From Bacteroidia bacterium (GTDB lineage Bacteria; Bacteroidota; Bacteroidia; B-17B0; Aurantibacillaceae), in contig JAEUTN010000018.1 in assembly GCA_016787895.1 (NCBI GenBank), positions 55,164-119,163 of the forward strand: DNA of 64,000 bases. Reading direction: 5' to 3'. Below are positions 54,464 through 63,849 of the stretch, piece by piece; positions within the stretch are counted from its first letter, which is position 1; the number at the start of each line of letters is the position of its first letter. The notes beneath the pieces are model-generated. The model worked only from the letters and a program-made list of their open reading frames with translations. It searched no databases and was not told the DNA's origin. Position numbers and translations under genes: made by a program.

Positions 54464-56061
54464 TGAAAGCAGTTATTCAATACCTCGATCAATTCAACAC
54501 CTGGTCCACTGAAAAGATGGAGATGATTTTAAACAAACTTCATCCTGTAAAAAAGACTTTGTCCTTGCTTTTGTTTTTGCTCAGTTTAAATTGGCTTTAT
54601 TATTACGTAGGAATTTACAATTATCTGGAGGTGCGTCCATCTTCCATTCATTCTTCTGCGCAGTGCCAAAGGGCCTCTATCGCATTGAATTACTACGAAG
54701 TGGACATGAATTTTTTTCAACCAAGGCTGCAAAAGTACACCGATGGAGGAGGCGTAACCGGGGTGGAATTTCCCATACTGTACTATTTAGACGCGCTGGC
54801 CTACAAGATTTTCGGATTTAATGAAGCCATTGCAAGGGCCATCAGCTTAAGCATTGTGTCGCTGGGGTTCTTTTTCTTTTTTCTTCTGGCCAGGAAACTC
54901 CTCAACAATTCACTCATGGCATTAGCAGTTGTTGGATCAGCTGCATTTTCACCCGTATTATTGTTTTACTCACCAAATTTTATGCCCGATGCGCCGAGCA
55001 TGGCGCTTGTGCTGGTGGCCTGGTTTAATTTTTTTCGATATCGCGAAGGTCGCAAACAAAAGTACCTGAATTATTTTTTTATGTTCTCCGCGCTTGCCGC
55101 CTTAATTAAGGTGGTGGCGCTCATGTCTCCAATAGTGCTTTTGTGCCTAGCAGTGCTTGACAAAATGGGTTTTTTCAAAAAAACCGAGCCTCAGCCTTTG
55201 TTTCCCAAAGTATACCCCGTGATAATAGGTGTTGGCCTGGTTGTTTTGGTTGTTTTCGCCTGGTATTTTTACGCTGACCATTTAGCCTGGATACATCAGA
55301 ATGAAACCTTTTCCATGCGTCCCATACCGGGTGAGCCTGGAACCTTCAAACAATTGTTAGAGTACCTGCAGGGTGTTTGGCTTTTTCAGTATTATTCATA
55401 TGAATCTTATGTTTTAATGATCAGCTCACTTGTAGTGATGATTATTTTCCACAAATTCGTCAGCCGTTTATTGTTTTCCATTACACTGTTTTTATTTCTG
55501 GGCAACGTGTGTTTTGTGTATTTGTTTTTGAATCAGTTTATTCATCACGATTATTATATCATTTCCATACTTCCCCTGATCTTTTTCCTCTTTTTAACTT
55601 TAGCTGACACCATTAATACATTGGCAAATCGGTATTTTGTCGCTTTGCGATTTATATTTCTTGTCATAGTGTTTTTCAATATGAAAGAAGCGGTATTGAA
55701 TTGCAGGTTGAATTATGAATACCGGTATAGCAACAAGATATATTACACCACGTATGACCACAGGCCTTACTTTGACCTTGAGAAACGCTTACGGGAAGCC
55801 GGAATTAAACGCGACGATATTACCATCAGCGGTTTTGATGACACCTTTTGCAGTACGCTTTACCTGATGAACCAGGTGGGTTGGCCAATTCATTCCTGGG
55901 AAAGTGTTTCAGAAATCAAAGACATGCTCGGGCACCCTAAAAGCAAGTATTTGATACTTAACGATACTGCCCGGTTTAATCAACTCCTTCCCAATGATCT
56001 GGACAAACACATTTTGTTTTCACACAGAGGTTTGATTGTATACAAACTAAAAGACAAGTAA
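54463..56061 (+). CDS. GT39-like polytopic protein lacking the usual loop-1 acid
   Basis: A 532-residue polytopic protein, paralogous to the gene at 49209: both have an RPS-starting first loop, a DGGx motif, a similar FxPxL..Y block and matching C-termini (GIKRDDITISGFDD and LILND). In the aligned first loop the RQSD of the other copy is AQCQ here, so the presumed catalytic/metal Asp is a Gln. Other acidic residues might compensate, or this copy may be non-catalytic. About ten spans are present. ATG shares a base with the lipoprotein stop. Confidence 0.72.
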   Translation: MKAVIQYLDQFNTWSTEKMEMILNKLHPVKKTLSLLLFLLSLNWLYYYVGIYNYLEVRPSSIHSSAQCQRASIALNYYEVDMNFFQPRLQKYTDGGGVTGVEFPILYYLDALAYKIFGFNEAIARAISLSIVSLGFFFFFLLARKLLNNSLMALAVVGSAAFSPVLLFYSPNFMPDAPSMALVLVAWFNFFRYREGRKQKYLNYFFMFSALAALIKVVALMSPIVLLCLAVLDKMGFFKKTEPQPLFPKVYPVIIGVGLVVLVVFAWYFYADHLAWIHQNETFSMRPIPGEPGTFKQLLEYLQGVWLFQYYSYESYVLMISSLVVMIIFHKFVSRLLFSITLFLFLGNVCFVYLFLNQFIHHDYYIISILPLIFFLFLTLADTINTLANRYFVALRFIFLVIVFFNMKEAVLNCRLNYEYRYSNKIYYTTYDHRPYFDLEKRLREAGIKRDDITISGFDDTFCSTLYLMNQVGWPIHSWESVSEIKDMLGHPKSKYLILNDTARFNQLLPNDLDKHILFSHRGLIVYKLKDK

Positions 56062-56063
56062 AC

Positions 56064-56768
56064 GTGAAAAAAGCCATCGATATCGTTTTACCTTGTTACA
56101 ATCCACAACACAATTGGTATACCGAGCTTCTGGACTTTGATGTACAAGTCAAAAATCACTATACTCTGAATTATATTTTAGTCAGTGACGGTTCCGATAA
56201 CGCTGAACTCGAAAAGGCACTGCCCTTCCTGAAAGCAGAGGGTATACAATACAAAGTCATCTCTTATCACCAAAATAGGGGTAAAGGTTACGCTTTGAGG
56301 CAAGGTGTTGCAACTACAGTGAGTGATTGCATTATATACACGGATGTGGATTTTCCTTTTACCAATGAAAGTGTGTTGAAGGTGGCAGAAGCCTTATTAA
56401 ATAGGGAGGCTGATGTGGTGGCCGGCAGCCGCGATGCCATGTATTACCGCAACAAAATGAGTTTTTTCAGGAAACTGCTGTCCAAAGCTTTTCGATTTAT
56501 TTTAAAACACCTGCTTCGGATGAAGGTAACGGACACGCAGTGCGGACTAAAAGCGTTTAATTCGAGGGGGAAAAGCGAATTTTTAAAAACTAAAATTAAC
56601 CGATACCTTTTCGATTTTGAATTTATCTACATGTGCGGAAAAAATAGCTCCTTACGTATAGTTCCCTTACCGGTAGAACTCAAACCAAATGTCACTTTTC
56701 GTAAAATGAAGCCTAAGATTCTGATTCAGGAAACCTTTAATCTGTTTAAAGTAATTTTTTCAACCTGA
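56064..56768 (+). CDS. Family 2 glycosyltransferase (DPM1-like)
   Basis: A 234-residue GT-A glycosyltransferase starting at a GTG. The N-terminus IDIVLPCYNP is family-typical, with a DGSDN donor block and the DxD-like TDVDFPF (about residue 93). The NRGKGYALRQGV block and the later TDTQCGLKAFN are signatures of polyprenyl-phosphate sugar synthases (DPM1/ArnC-like). It probably charges undecaprenyl phosphate with the sugar that the neighbouring GT39-like enzymes transfer. It ends one base before the convergent gene and has no terminator. Confidence 0.88.
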   Translation: MKKAIDIVLPCYNPQHNWYTELLDFDVQVKNHYTLNYILVSDGSDNAELEKALPFLKAEGIQYKVISYHQNRGKGYALRQGVATTVSDCIIYTDVDFPFTNESVLKVAEALLNREADVVAGSRDAMYYRNKMSFFRKLLSKAFRFILKHLLRMKVTDTQCGLKAFNSRGKSEFLKTKINRYLFDFEFIYMCGKNSSLRIVPLPVELKPNVTFRKMKPKILIQETFNLFKVIFST

Positions 56769-56769
56769 T

Positions 56770-58986
56770 TTATTTTCGGGGGAAATTATTGTAAAGGGTG
56801 TCGTTCTGGGCGGAAATAACTCTTACACTCAAGGTTTCGGGACGGAGCAAAAAATCTGAAACAGCATAACCAAGATCGTAGGTGCCGTGTGCAAAAAATT
56901 CGTAGCGACAGTCTTTTTCCAGTTCAATGCGGTATTCCACAATGCTGTTCCCGCTGCCGAATCCTGAAACAACTTTCAGTGGCAGGGTATATTTCCATAC
57001 GTAGTCTTCTCCTTTTTTTTGGGCAACAATGAGGGAGTTGGCCATGCCTCGGAAGGTTTTGTCTTTTGTGTAATAGTGAAGGCTCAAAATGTATTGCCCT
57101 GGTGCTAAAAAATTGGTATCGGCCACATATATGCCGTCATAGTACTGTTGATTGGATTCCTGAAAGGGTTTTCGGGCTTCCTCTTTTATGTAAACTACCG
57201 AAGCCGAATCATTCACGTAAGTGGTTTGACCGTTGATTTCAAGCAATGTGGAATCAAGTATAGGCTGATGCATGTGTTTTAAGGATACAAAACCAAATTG
57301 GGTACTGTCATTCTCCTCAAACTTTCGCGTGACTTTCCAAAGTCGTTTTTCATCTTCCATCAGGGGTTCATTGGTTTTTATAACAAAAAAGTCTTTGTTG
57401 TTAAGTAATGAATCTATGCCCCGTTTTTGTTTGTAGGAATTCAAAATTTCTATACCCATTTCGGTTTCTGAAACCGATGTTCTCGACATGTACGCACTCT
57501 GAATAGGGAGCCCGCTGTGATAAGAGTAAATAGTTGAAAAATACATGGGCAAAGTGCAGGAGCTTCTGTCATATACCTCTGAGCCCAGGTAATACAGTGG
57601 CAATGGAAGTATGGCCTGCACATTATTTTCTTTGATGGCTTTGAGTACATTTTGTTCCTGATTGCTTAACATTTTGGGATTAAAAATGTTTCTTTCGTTC
57701 CACATTAATCCATCGTAAATTTTAAAATAAGCGTGACCTTCATAAAGATTAAAGACAAGGTAAAAGCCGGCGAATATCATCAGTAGCCTGTTGTTGATTT
57801 TTGGACTGAATTTAAGTTTAAAAAGTTCATACAGGGCATGGAAAAGCAATAGCGGTAAAACATAGTACATAAACCAACTGAAGCGTCCCATGGCTCTGAA
57901 CTGATTGAGCGCTTGTATTTTTACCCCGAACAGTTCCTGAATTTTATATTGTGTGCCTAAGGAAAACAACAGAAAAAAGACAGAAGCAAAGAGTAAACTC
58001 AAGAGCCCTTTGTTTAAAGGTAACTTTCCGGCATAAAACACTATAAAGGGAAGACTGATGAGCAAAAGCAAAATCAGACCCAAACCCAGATAGGCACTAC
58101 CTTCAAAATGCTGTGGAACTGAACCAACGAGTTGAGACATGAATTGTTTGAAGGGTCCAAAATCCGGAACCGTAAAGCTTGAAAGGTCACTGATAAAAGC
58201 GGCATTGCCATACGGTTCAGGGCTTCGGTTGGGATGCCGGTCGCTTAAGAACATAAACACTCTGAAGGCGGCTATGGGTAACACACCGGAGATAAGAGCT
58301 TGCGATAGATAAAAAAGTCGTTTGCCTTTTTGAAACAAGGCCAGAAAGAAAATACTGAAAAAACAAAACAGTGAAATGCCCAGTCCATAGTAAGGGTGAA
58401 TCAGAAACAAAAGACAATTGCTGAGAAAAAATGTGAGTATTTTTTTTCCGGAAGGAGCTTCGTGGTAGCGAATCAGTAAAATAAAGGAAAAGGGAATTAA
58501 ACACGCATAAGCAAGCGCATAGTGTCCGCAATAGATGCGGAAGTATTGAGGAGATAATATGGTGATGGCAAGGGCCACAGAAAAAGAAACAAGCGTTGGT
58601 AATCCTACTTTACGAAAAAGCCAGAGGTAAGTTAGCGGACATAACAATATGGAAAGGAACATGATAAAGTGAAGAATACCGATGGAATAATCGTGTGCAA
58701 AGGTGAAGGGCCTCAGCATAAAAGTCAGTAAAGGCTGGCAATCGGTATATACCACATGTTCTCCAAAAGGATAATTAAACCCGTCGAAATGCAAAAGCGA
58801 AGGGGAGTTTTTAATCTGATAAACAAAAGTGTAGTAGTTTTTTAAGGAATCGTCGATGGAACTGGAAAGCAGAGTATTGAGATTAAAAAAAACGGGATAA
58901 AAGTAAAGGCTGTAATACCCAAGGCTGATTAAAAACAGTAAGGTAAAGTGGTTGAAGAAAAATTGACGCAGAGGAAGTAGTTTCAT
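56770..58986 (-). CDS. Large polytopic GT-C-like protein with C-terminal soluble domain
   Basis: A 738-residue protein: about 11-12 hydrophobic segments in residues 1-420, then a soluble C-terminal domain rich in Tyr and Asp. The first loop contains SSIDDSLKNYY, with an acidic pair, and NYPFGEHVVYTDCQPLL. These positions match, more weakly, the GDxGD and MYPxxxxxxxSD blocks of the two genes upstream. This suggests a distant GT-C fold, and overall resembles YfhO-type membrane proteins. Catalytic activity and sugar are unknown. Convergent with the GT2 gene with a one-base gap. Confidence 0.68.
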   Translation of the reverse strand: MKLLPLRQFFFNHFTLLFLISLGYYSLYFYPVFFNLNTLLSSSIDDSLKNYYTFVYQIKNSPSLLHFDGFNYPFGEHVVYTDCQPLLTFMLRPFTFAHDYSIGILHFIMFLSILLCPLTYLWLFRKVGLPTLVSFSVALAITILSPQYFRIYCGHYALAYACLIPFSFILLIRYHEAPSGKKILTFFLSNCLLFLIHPYYGLGISLFCFFSIFFLALFQKGKRLFYLSQALISGVLPIAAFRVFMFLSDRHPNRSPEPYGNAAFISDLSSFTVPDFGPFKQFMSQLVGSVPQHFEGSAYLGLGLILLLLISLPFIVFYAGKLPLNKGLLSLLFASVFFLLFSLGTQYKIQELFGVKIQALNQFRAMGRFSWFMYYVLPLLLFHALYELFKLKFSPKINNRLLMIFAGFYLVFNLYEGHAYFKIYDGLMWNERNIFNPKMLSNQEQNVLKAIKENNVQAILPLPLYYLGSEVYDRSSCTLPMYFSTIYSYHSGLPIQSAYMSRTSVSETEMGIEILNSYKQKRGIDSLLNNKDFFVIKTNEPLMEDEKRLWKVTRKFEENDSTQFGFVSLKHMHQPILDSTLLEINGQTTYVNDSASVVYIKEEARKPFQESNQQYYDGIYVADTNFLAPGQYILSLHYYTKDKTFRGMANSLIVAQKKGEDYVWKYTLPLKVVSGFGSGNSIVEYRIELEKDCRYEFFAHGTYDLGYAVSDFLLRPETLSVRVISAQNDTLYNNFPRK

Positions 58987-59036
58987 GGTGCTTGCAAAAA
59001 TTTCAATGGAGTGCAGTTATATGCTTTATTTTGAAG

Positions 59037-60611
59037 TTAATAGAGAATGAAGGTTATTTTACTTGTATCCATATAATGCCGTTGCATCCATTGATTAAGT
59101 TTTAGGTGCTTCGGATCATGAAAGGCATAACACAATTCATCATAACAGGTGCTTGAATAGCCGTTAAATGTATAAAGACCGAGTTGTTGTGTTGCCAGCA
59201 TAACATCATTCTGAAAAAGTTCATCCTGATTTTTTGTGTTAATTACAGCAACAATTTTATTGTTGGCGGTATTGGATTGTTTTATGAGCTCTTTGAAGAC
59301 TTCGGTGCGGTAAATTCGATTTTGAGCAGAGGTTAGCAATGTACCTTTACGAATTTCAAATGAATTATCGAGAATAACCAGAGGAACGAGAAAAGCAGCC
59401 AACCAGAAGTTGTTTTTCATGTGTATGGAATTTAAAAACCATAAACTGGCCCATATCATTACAAATACCAGAACGATCATAAAACGCCCAGGTAACCTCA
59501 TGTGTGAAAAGCCCCATAAAGGTTGTAGATAAGAAAAGAGAGAGTGTTTATCTGAGGTTCTGGAAAATAGGAGTAAAAATACACTGCACACAAGAAACAG
59601 TATTAGGGGAGTGGGAATGCCTTTCCTTATTTTTATTAACCAATACAAAGTATAGAAAAAAGACAGGATGAGACCGGCATAAACAAAAAGCCCGGGAAAA
59701 AAATTGTGAATGTACCACAAAGAGCCAACTTTTATCGGACTCTCTGTCAAGAACCTCCAGGCGATAACATTGTCGTGCGGAAGCAAATAACTCCAAAACT
59801 CCGGCAAATTATATGAAATGTAGTCATAGTTAAGGGGTAAAGACTTGTTCATTTTATAGTAAGGGATGGCAAGCAATAAAACAGAGCCTAAGCTTACCAG
59901 AAGTGTAAGGGAAATATAAATGTACTTTTTTGGGGATAATCGGGAGGTGAATTGAACAAACCGGGAATTGACGGACAAATACAAGATGGCAAACAACAAT
60001 GAAAAAAGCGCAAGAAAAATACCCATATAGGCATTACTATAAAATTGAAAAATAAAAGAAAGCATAAATAAAACAAAGTGTTTGACTTTACCCGAATTGA
60101 GGAAAAGAAACAGACAAGCAATGGCAAGTGGAATAAAAAATTTACAATTCATTTGTAAATGCATGAATTGATTGAGGTTGTTGATGCCAAAGGCAAAAAC
60201 AAAAGCGCCCAGAGCCGACCAGTAGGGCGACAGGTTTAACTTTCGAAAGGCCCAATCGGCACAGATGTAGTTCAATGCTGAACAGCTGATCCACCACATC
60301 TGAAATGAGGTTTCTGTATCTAAATTTAAAAAACGAAAAAGTGCGTAAATAGGCAAAGTACCGGCCATACAATCTGACAAGGCAATGTTGTTTTCAAGCG
60401 GATACATAAAGTTGGCGCGCCAGAAATCCGGTTCTATTCCTTTCAGCCACTTAACGCCATGCTCAAGAACATAATTAATAAAACGTGAATCACCGTAGTC
60501 ACCGGGGGTAAATTCCAGTGACCAACCGACAACACGCACACAATAATAATACATCCCAAAAAGAAACAGTGTGGAACTGAAGAAGAAGGGGAGTTTTTTA
60601 GGTGCCTGCAT
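59037..60611 (-). CDS. Polytopic GT-C-like protein with GDxGDxRF motif, copy 2
   Basis: A 524-residue membrane protein with about ten spans. The first extracytoplasmic loop has PGDYGDSRFINY (GDxGDxRF), with FMYPLENN and SDCMAGTLPIYALFRF after it. A central GAFVFAFGINNLNQFMHLQ includes a His in a membrane segment. The short C-terminal soluble region ends in NGYSSTCYDELC. The gene at 60696 shares all these blocks. I take it as a GT-C-type glycosyltransferase of unknown sugar; no standard family motif beyond the acidic loop is identifiable. Confidence 0.7.
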   Translation of the reverse strand: MQAPKKLPFFFSSTLFLFGMYYYCVRVVGWSLEFTPGDYGDSRFINYVLEHGVKWLKGIEPDFWRANFMYPLENNIALSDCMAGTLPIYALFRFLNLDTETSFQMWWISCSALNYICADWAFRKLNLSPYWSALGAFVFAFGINNLNQFMHLQMNCKFFIPLAIACLFLFLNSGKVKHFVLFMLSFIFQFYSNAYMGIFLALFSLLFAILYLSVNSRFVQFTSRLSPKKYIYISLTLLVSLGSVLLLAIPYYKMNKSLPLNYDYISYNLPEFWSYLLPHDNVIAWRFLTESPIKVGSLWYIHNFFPGLFVYAGLILSFFYTLYWLIKIRKGIPTPLILFLVCSVFLLLFSRTSDKHSLFSYLQPLWGFSHMRLPGRFMIVLVFVMIWASLWFLNSIHMKNNFWLAAFLVPLVILDNSFEIRKGTLLTSAQNRIYRTEVFKELIKQSNTANNKIVAVINTKNQDELFQNDVMLATQQLGLYTFNGYSSTCYDELCYAFHDPKHLKLNQWMQRHYMDTSKITFILY

Positions 60612-60695
60612 GAATTTAGGATTCAGTGCTGTGAATAGAATATTTGTTGGTTTTTATTCCTGTTAAAATGCGAATAGTGTAAATGTAATAAATCA

Positions 60696-62252
60696 TCAAT
60701 TGACAATTAGCAATGAATCCGTATCCATTTTCATCTGTTTACACCACATCTTTAAACTTATGGCATTGTGAGTTTCCCAAAAGGGACCATAGTACCTGTG
60801 ACAGGAACTGGAGTAACCATTCACTGTTTTTTTGCCTGATTTCAGGGCGCAAAGCATTGCGTCTATATGTTTATGGTGTGGGTTTAAACTGTCGGTAAAA
60901 AGGTAGGCAAAAACCCTTTGTGTACCTGACAACTCAGCCTTGAGCAATTTCTTTTCGAGAGTATCAACCCTTGCCCGGCATTCCTGCAATCCAAACGTTT
61001 TATAACGGCCTGCAACACTGTAATTATCAAGAAAAAGCAAAAATGGAAACAAGATCATACCCAGCGTAACAAGTTTGGATTTATTTTTAGAAAACCGGTC
61101 AAGTTCCAAACACAAGAGCCATCCCGCAAACATAACCAACAATGCGACGATACGACTGACGACGCGCGCCGCTTTAATGCCCGGTATTTTCATCAAATAG
61201 CCGTACAGGGTATGACCTTCGTAATACGTGGTGAACGAAACAATTAAAGTGATGCAGAGCATAATGGTTAAAATGGATTTGTCCTTTTTAAAAGACAAAA
61301 CGATACCTGCCGTTAAACCCAACAGTACCAGTATTCCCGGAAACAGCTGGTGCAACCAGGAATATTCTGAATACACTTCAGTTTTGTTTAAGGGTGCCCA
61401 AAGGAAGGCGCCTTCAAATGCTTTTAAATAGGAACCCAAACGAGGAATGGTTTGCATGTAATAGTTGTAATCGTTGTAATACCCTGCATGTAAACTTCGC
61501 TTGACATAATAATAAAAAAGGGGAATCAGAAATAGTAAAATAAACGGAAGGATTTTAAGGAAATCCAAAAGAATTATTTTCAACGGATTAAGGTTTTTGT
61601 AGTTGACAAGGGAGTAGGTAAACAGATAGAACCCTGCGCAAACCGCTAAAAATAAACCCAGGTAAACACCTAAGTAAAACTGAAGCAATAAGGCCAATCC
61701 GGCCAATAGCAGGTGTTTGAATCGTCCTGAATGTAGGTAAGATTGTAAGGCAAGAAAAAACAAAGGTATGGCGAACCTGAAACTGAATTGAGGGTGGTTA
61801 TACAAACTGGCCAAGCTTAAACTGAAAGCAAATACAAAGGCACCACAAGCCGAGGCTATGGAGTTAGAAGTAAATTTATAAAAGCAGAGGTAGGCAAATA
61901 GAAAATTTAATATGTGAGCAAACACAATCAACAATTGAAAAGAGTAGAGGTAATCCACTCCCAGCCATCTGAACAAAGCGTAAATGGGTAAACTGCCCAA
62001 AAGATTATCGGAATAGGAAATCACTTCCTGATCGGGATACATAAAAAAGCTATCCCAATAGGAAGAATAAGTGCCTATGAGCCATTGGTAATTGTATTCG
62101 ACGATGGCCATGATAAACCGGGCATCACCAAGGTCGCCCGCAAAACGTTGAAACTGAAAACCTGTAATTTGAAATACACTGCTGTATAAACCCAGAAACA
62201 GCAGCATAAAAGCCGGCCAGTGTTTAACGAGGTATTTCTGAATGAGACCCAC
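60696..62252 (-). CDS. Polytopic GT-C-like protein with GDxGDxRF motif, copy 1
   Basis: About 518 residues from the GTG at 62252, 10 bases after the HerA-like gene ends; longer in-frame starts lie inside that gene and encode no recognisable extension. About ten membrane spans. The first loop carries AGDLGDARFIM; then FFMYPDQEVISYSDNLLGS and LPIYALFRW, the GAFVFAFSLSLASLYNHPQ segment, and a C-terminal NGYSSSCHRYYG. It is paralogous to the gene at 59037. Close spacing to the DUF853 ATPase suggests one transcript. GT-C assignment is by layout, not by a named family. Confidence 0.7.
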   Translation of the reverse strand: MGLIQKYLVKHWPAFMLLFLGLYSSVFQITGFQFQRFAGDLGDARFIMAIVEYNYQWLIGTYSSYWDSFFMYPDQEVISYSDNLLGSLPIYALFRWLGVDYLYSFQLLIVFAHILNFLFAYLCFYKFTSNSIASACGAFVFAFSLSLASLYNHPQFSFRFAIPLFFLALQSYLHSGRFKHLLLAGLALLLQFYLGVYLGLFLAVCAGFYLFTYSLVNYKNLNPLKIILLDFLKILPFILLFLIPLFYYYVKRSLHAGYYNDYNYYMQTIPRLGSYLKAFEGAFLWAPLNKTEVYSEYSWLHQLFPGILVLLGLTAGIVLSFKKDKSILTIMLCITLIVSFTTYYEGHTLYGYLMKIPGIKAARVVSRIVALLVMFAGWLLCLELDRFSKNKSKLVTLGMILFPFLLFLDNYSVAGRYKTFGLQECRARVDTLEKKLLKAELSGTQRVFAYLFTDSLNPHHKHIDAMLCALKSGKKTVNGYSSSCHRYYGPFWETHNAISLKMWCKQMKMDTDSLLIVN

Positions 62253-62262
62253 TACCGTGAAA

Positions 62263-63801
62263 TTAAAACCAGGATTTTTTCCGTTTCGAACCAATGCCCA
62301 ACACCCCAAGCAAACCACGTGTGACTTCCCTGGCCACTGTTCTGCCAATTTGTTTCACCAAAGGATTAGATCCGGCTTTGTCGAGTAATGATTTTTCCGA
62401 TTTTGTTTTTTCCGCTGCTTTAGCTTTCGGTGGGGAAGTATCTGTCACATCCTGAATTTTTTCCCGCAACATTTCATAAGCACTTTCCCTGTCAATGTTA
62501 TGATTATACTTGAGAAACAAGGGGCTTGATGTTGTTTTCGATTGCACCTCTTCCTGAGGGATCGTGCCGATTCTGCTGGCAGGAGCCTTCAAATGAACGG
62601 CCGCCAAGGGAGTAGGAATCCCTTTTTCATTTAATGCCGATACCAAGGCCTGGCCGATGCCTAAACTGGTCAGCAATTCATCCGTTTTATAGTATTCCGA
62701 AATAGGGTAGTTCTCTGCTGTTTTCCGAATGGCTTTACGGTCCTTTTCAGTAAAGGCTCTTAAGGCGTGCTGCACTTTTAATCCCAATTGTGATAAAACA
62801 GCTTCAGGAACATCGTAAGGGTTTTGAGTAATAAAAAACACACCCACCCCTTTGGAACGTATGAGTTTGATAATGCTTTCAATTTGGCTCAGCAAGGCCT
62901 TTGAAGCTTCTTTAAAAATCAGATGCGCCTCTTCAATAAAAATGCAAAGTTTGGGTTGTTCTAAATCACCTTCTTCCGGAAAGCTCGCGTATACTTCGGC
63001 CAATAAACACAACATAAAACTTGAGAAGAGTTTGGGTCGGTCCTGAATATCACTTAAGCGAAGAATAGATGCGATACCTTTGCCATTCTCATCCAAACGA
63101 AGCAGGTCTTTTACCTCAAAACTGGGTTCTCCAAAAAAGAGATCCGCGCCCTGTCCTTCCAATTCTATTACTTTTCTGAGAATTGTGGAAATGGAGGCCA
63201 GGCTTATGCCTCCATACTCTCTTTGTATTTCGGCTTTGCCTTCTCCGCTTGCAAATTGCAACAGTTGTTTGATGTCCTTTAAATCAAGCAGAGGCAACTC
63301 GTGTTCATCGGCGTATTTAAAAAGCATGGCCACAATGCCGGCCTGTGTGTCGTTCAATTCAAGAATTTTAGAGAACAGCACCGGACCGAATTCCGAAACC
63401 GTGGCTTTTAAGCGAACCCCCGGTTCTTGAGAGATGGAATAAAATTCAACGGGGCAGGCTTGGGCTTTATAAGTGATTCCTATAGCCGCATGACGTTCTT
63501 CTATTTTAGTATTTAAACTTCCTGCTGCGGCAAGCCCGCTTAAATCGCCTTTAAGATCCATTAGTAATACCGGAACACCCTCTGCGCATAAACTCTCAGC
63601 AATCACCTGCAGTGTGACGGTTTTGCCGGTTCCGGTGGCACCTGAAATTAAACCATGACGGTTTAGTGTTTTCAGTGGAATTTTCACCTGAGCCTCTTTG
63701 AGAACCTGTTCACCAAATATGGCAGCGCCCAGTGTGATGTTTTTACCCTTTGGGGAATACCCTGAAACAATAGAATTAATAAAAGAAGTGGTGTTTGACA
63801 T
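62263..63801 (-). CDS. HerA-like ATPase, DUF853 (YjgR) family
   Basis: About 512 residues from the ATG at 63801 (MSNTTSFINS); an upstream start at 63819 would extend into the terminator stem, so is rejected. Walker A is GATGTGKT (residues 54-61); a Walker B-type LCIFIEEAHLIF is near residue 290. Its layout, with FFITQNPYDVPEAVLSQLG, fits DUF853/YjgR relatives of HerA and FtsK. Roles of these ATPases are poorly known. It overlaps no neighbour; the gap to the GT-C gene is 10 bases. The T-run of the upstream terminator directly abuts its ATG. Confidence 0.87.
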   Translation of the reverse strand: MSNTTSFINSIVSGYSPKGKNITLGAAIFGEQVLKEAQVKIPLKTLNRHGLISGATGTGKTVTLQVIAESLCAEGVPVLLMDLKGDLSGLAAAGSLNTKIEERHAAIGITYKAQACPVEFYSISQEPGVRLKATVSEFGPVLFSKILELNDTQAGIVAMLFKYADEHELPLLDLKDIKQLLQFASGEGKAEIQREYGGISLASISTILRKVIELEGQGADLFFGEPSFEVKDLLRLDENGKGIASILRLSDIQDRPKLFSSFMLCLLAEVYASFPEEGDLEQPKLCIFIEEAHLIFKEASKALLSQIESIIKLIRSKGVGVFFITQNPYDVPEAVLSQLGLKVQHALRAFTEKDRKAIRKTAENYPISEYYKTDELLTSLGIGQALVSALNEKGIPTPLAAVHLKAPASRIGTIPQEEVQSKTTSSPLFLKYNHNIDRESAYEMLREKIQDVTDTSPPKAKAAEKTKSEKSLLDKAGSNPLVKQIGRTVAREVTRGLLGVLGIGSKRKKSWF

Positions 63802-63831
63802 AAAAAAAAGCCTTAACAAATTAAGGCTTTT
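63801..63831 (-). terminator. Terminator of the type B T9SS gene, abutting the next start
   Basis: An 11-bp stem (63806-63816 with 63821-63831), loop CAAA. On the minus strand it is followed by T8 and then immediately by the ATG of the DUF853 gene. Confidence 0.88.
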
Positions 63832-63849
63832 CTAAAAGAGCATACAAAA

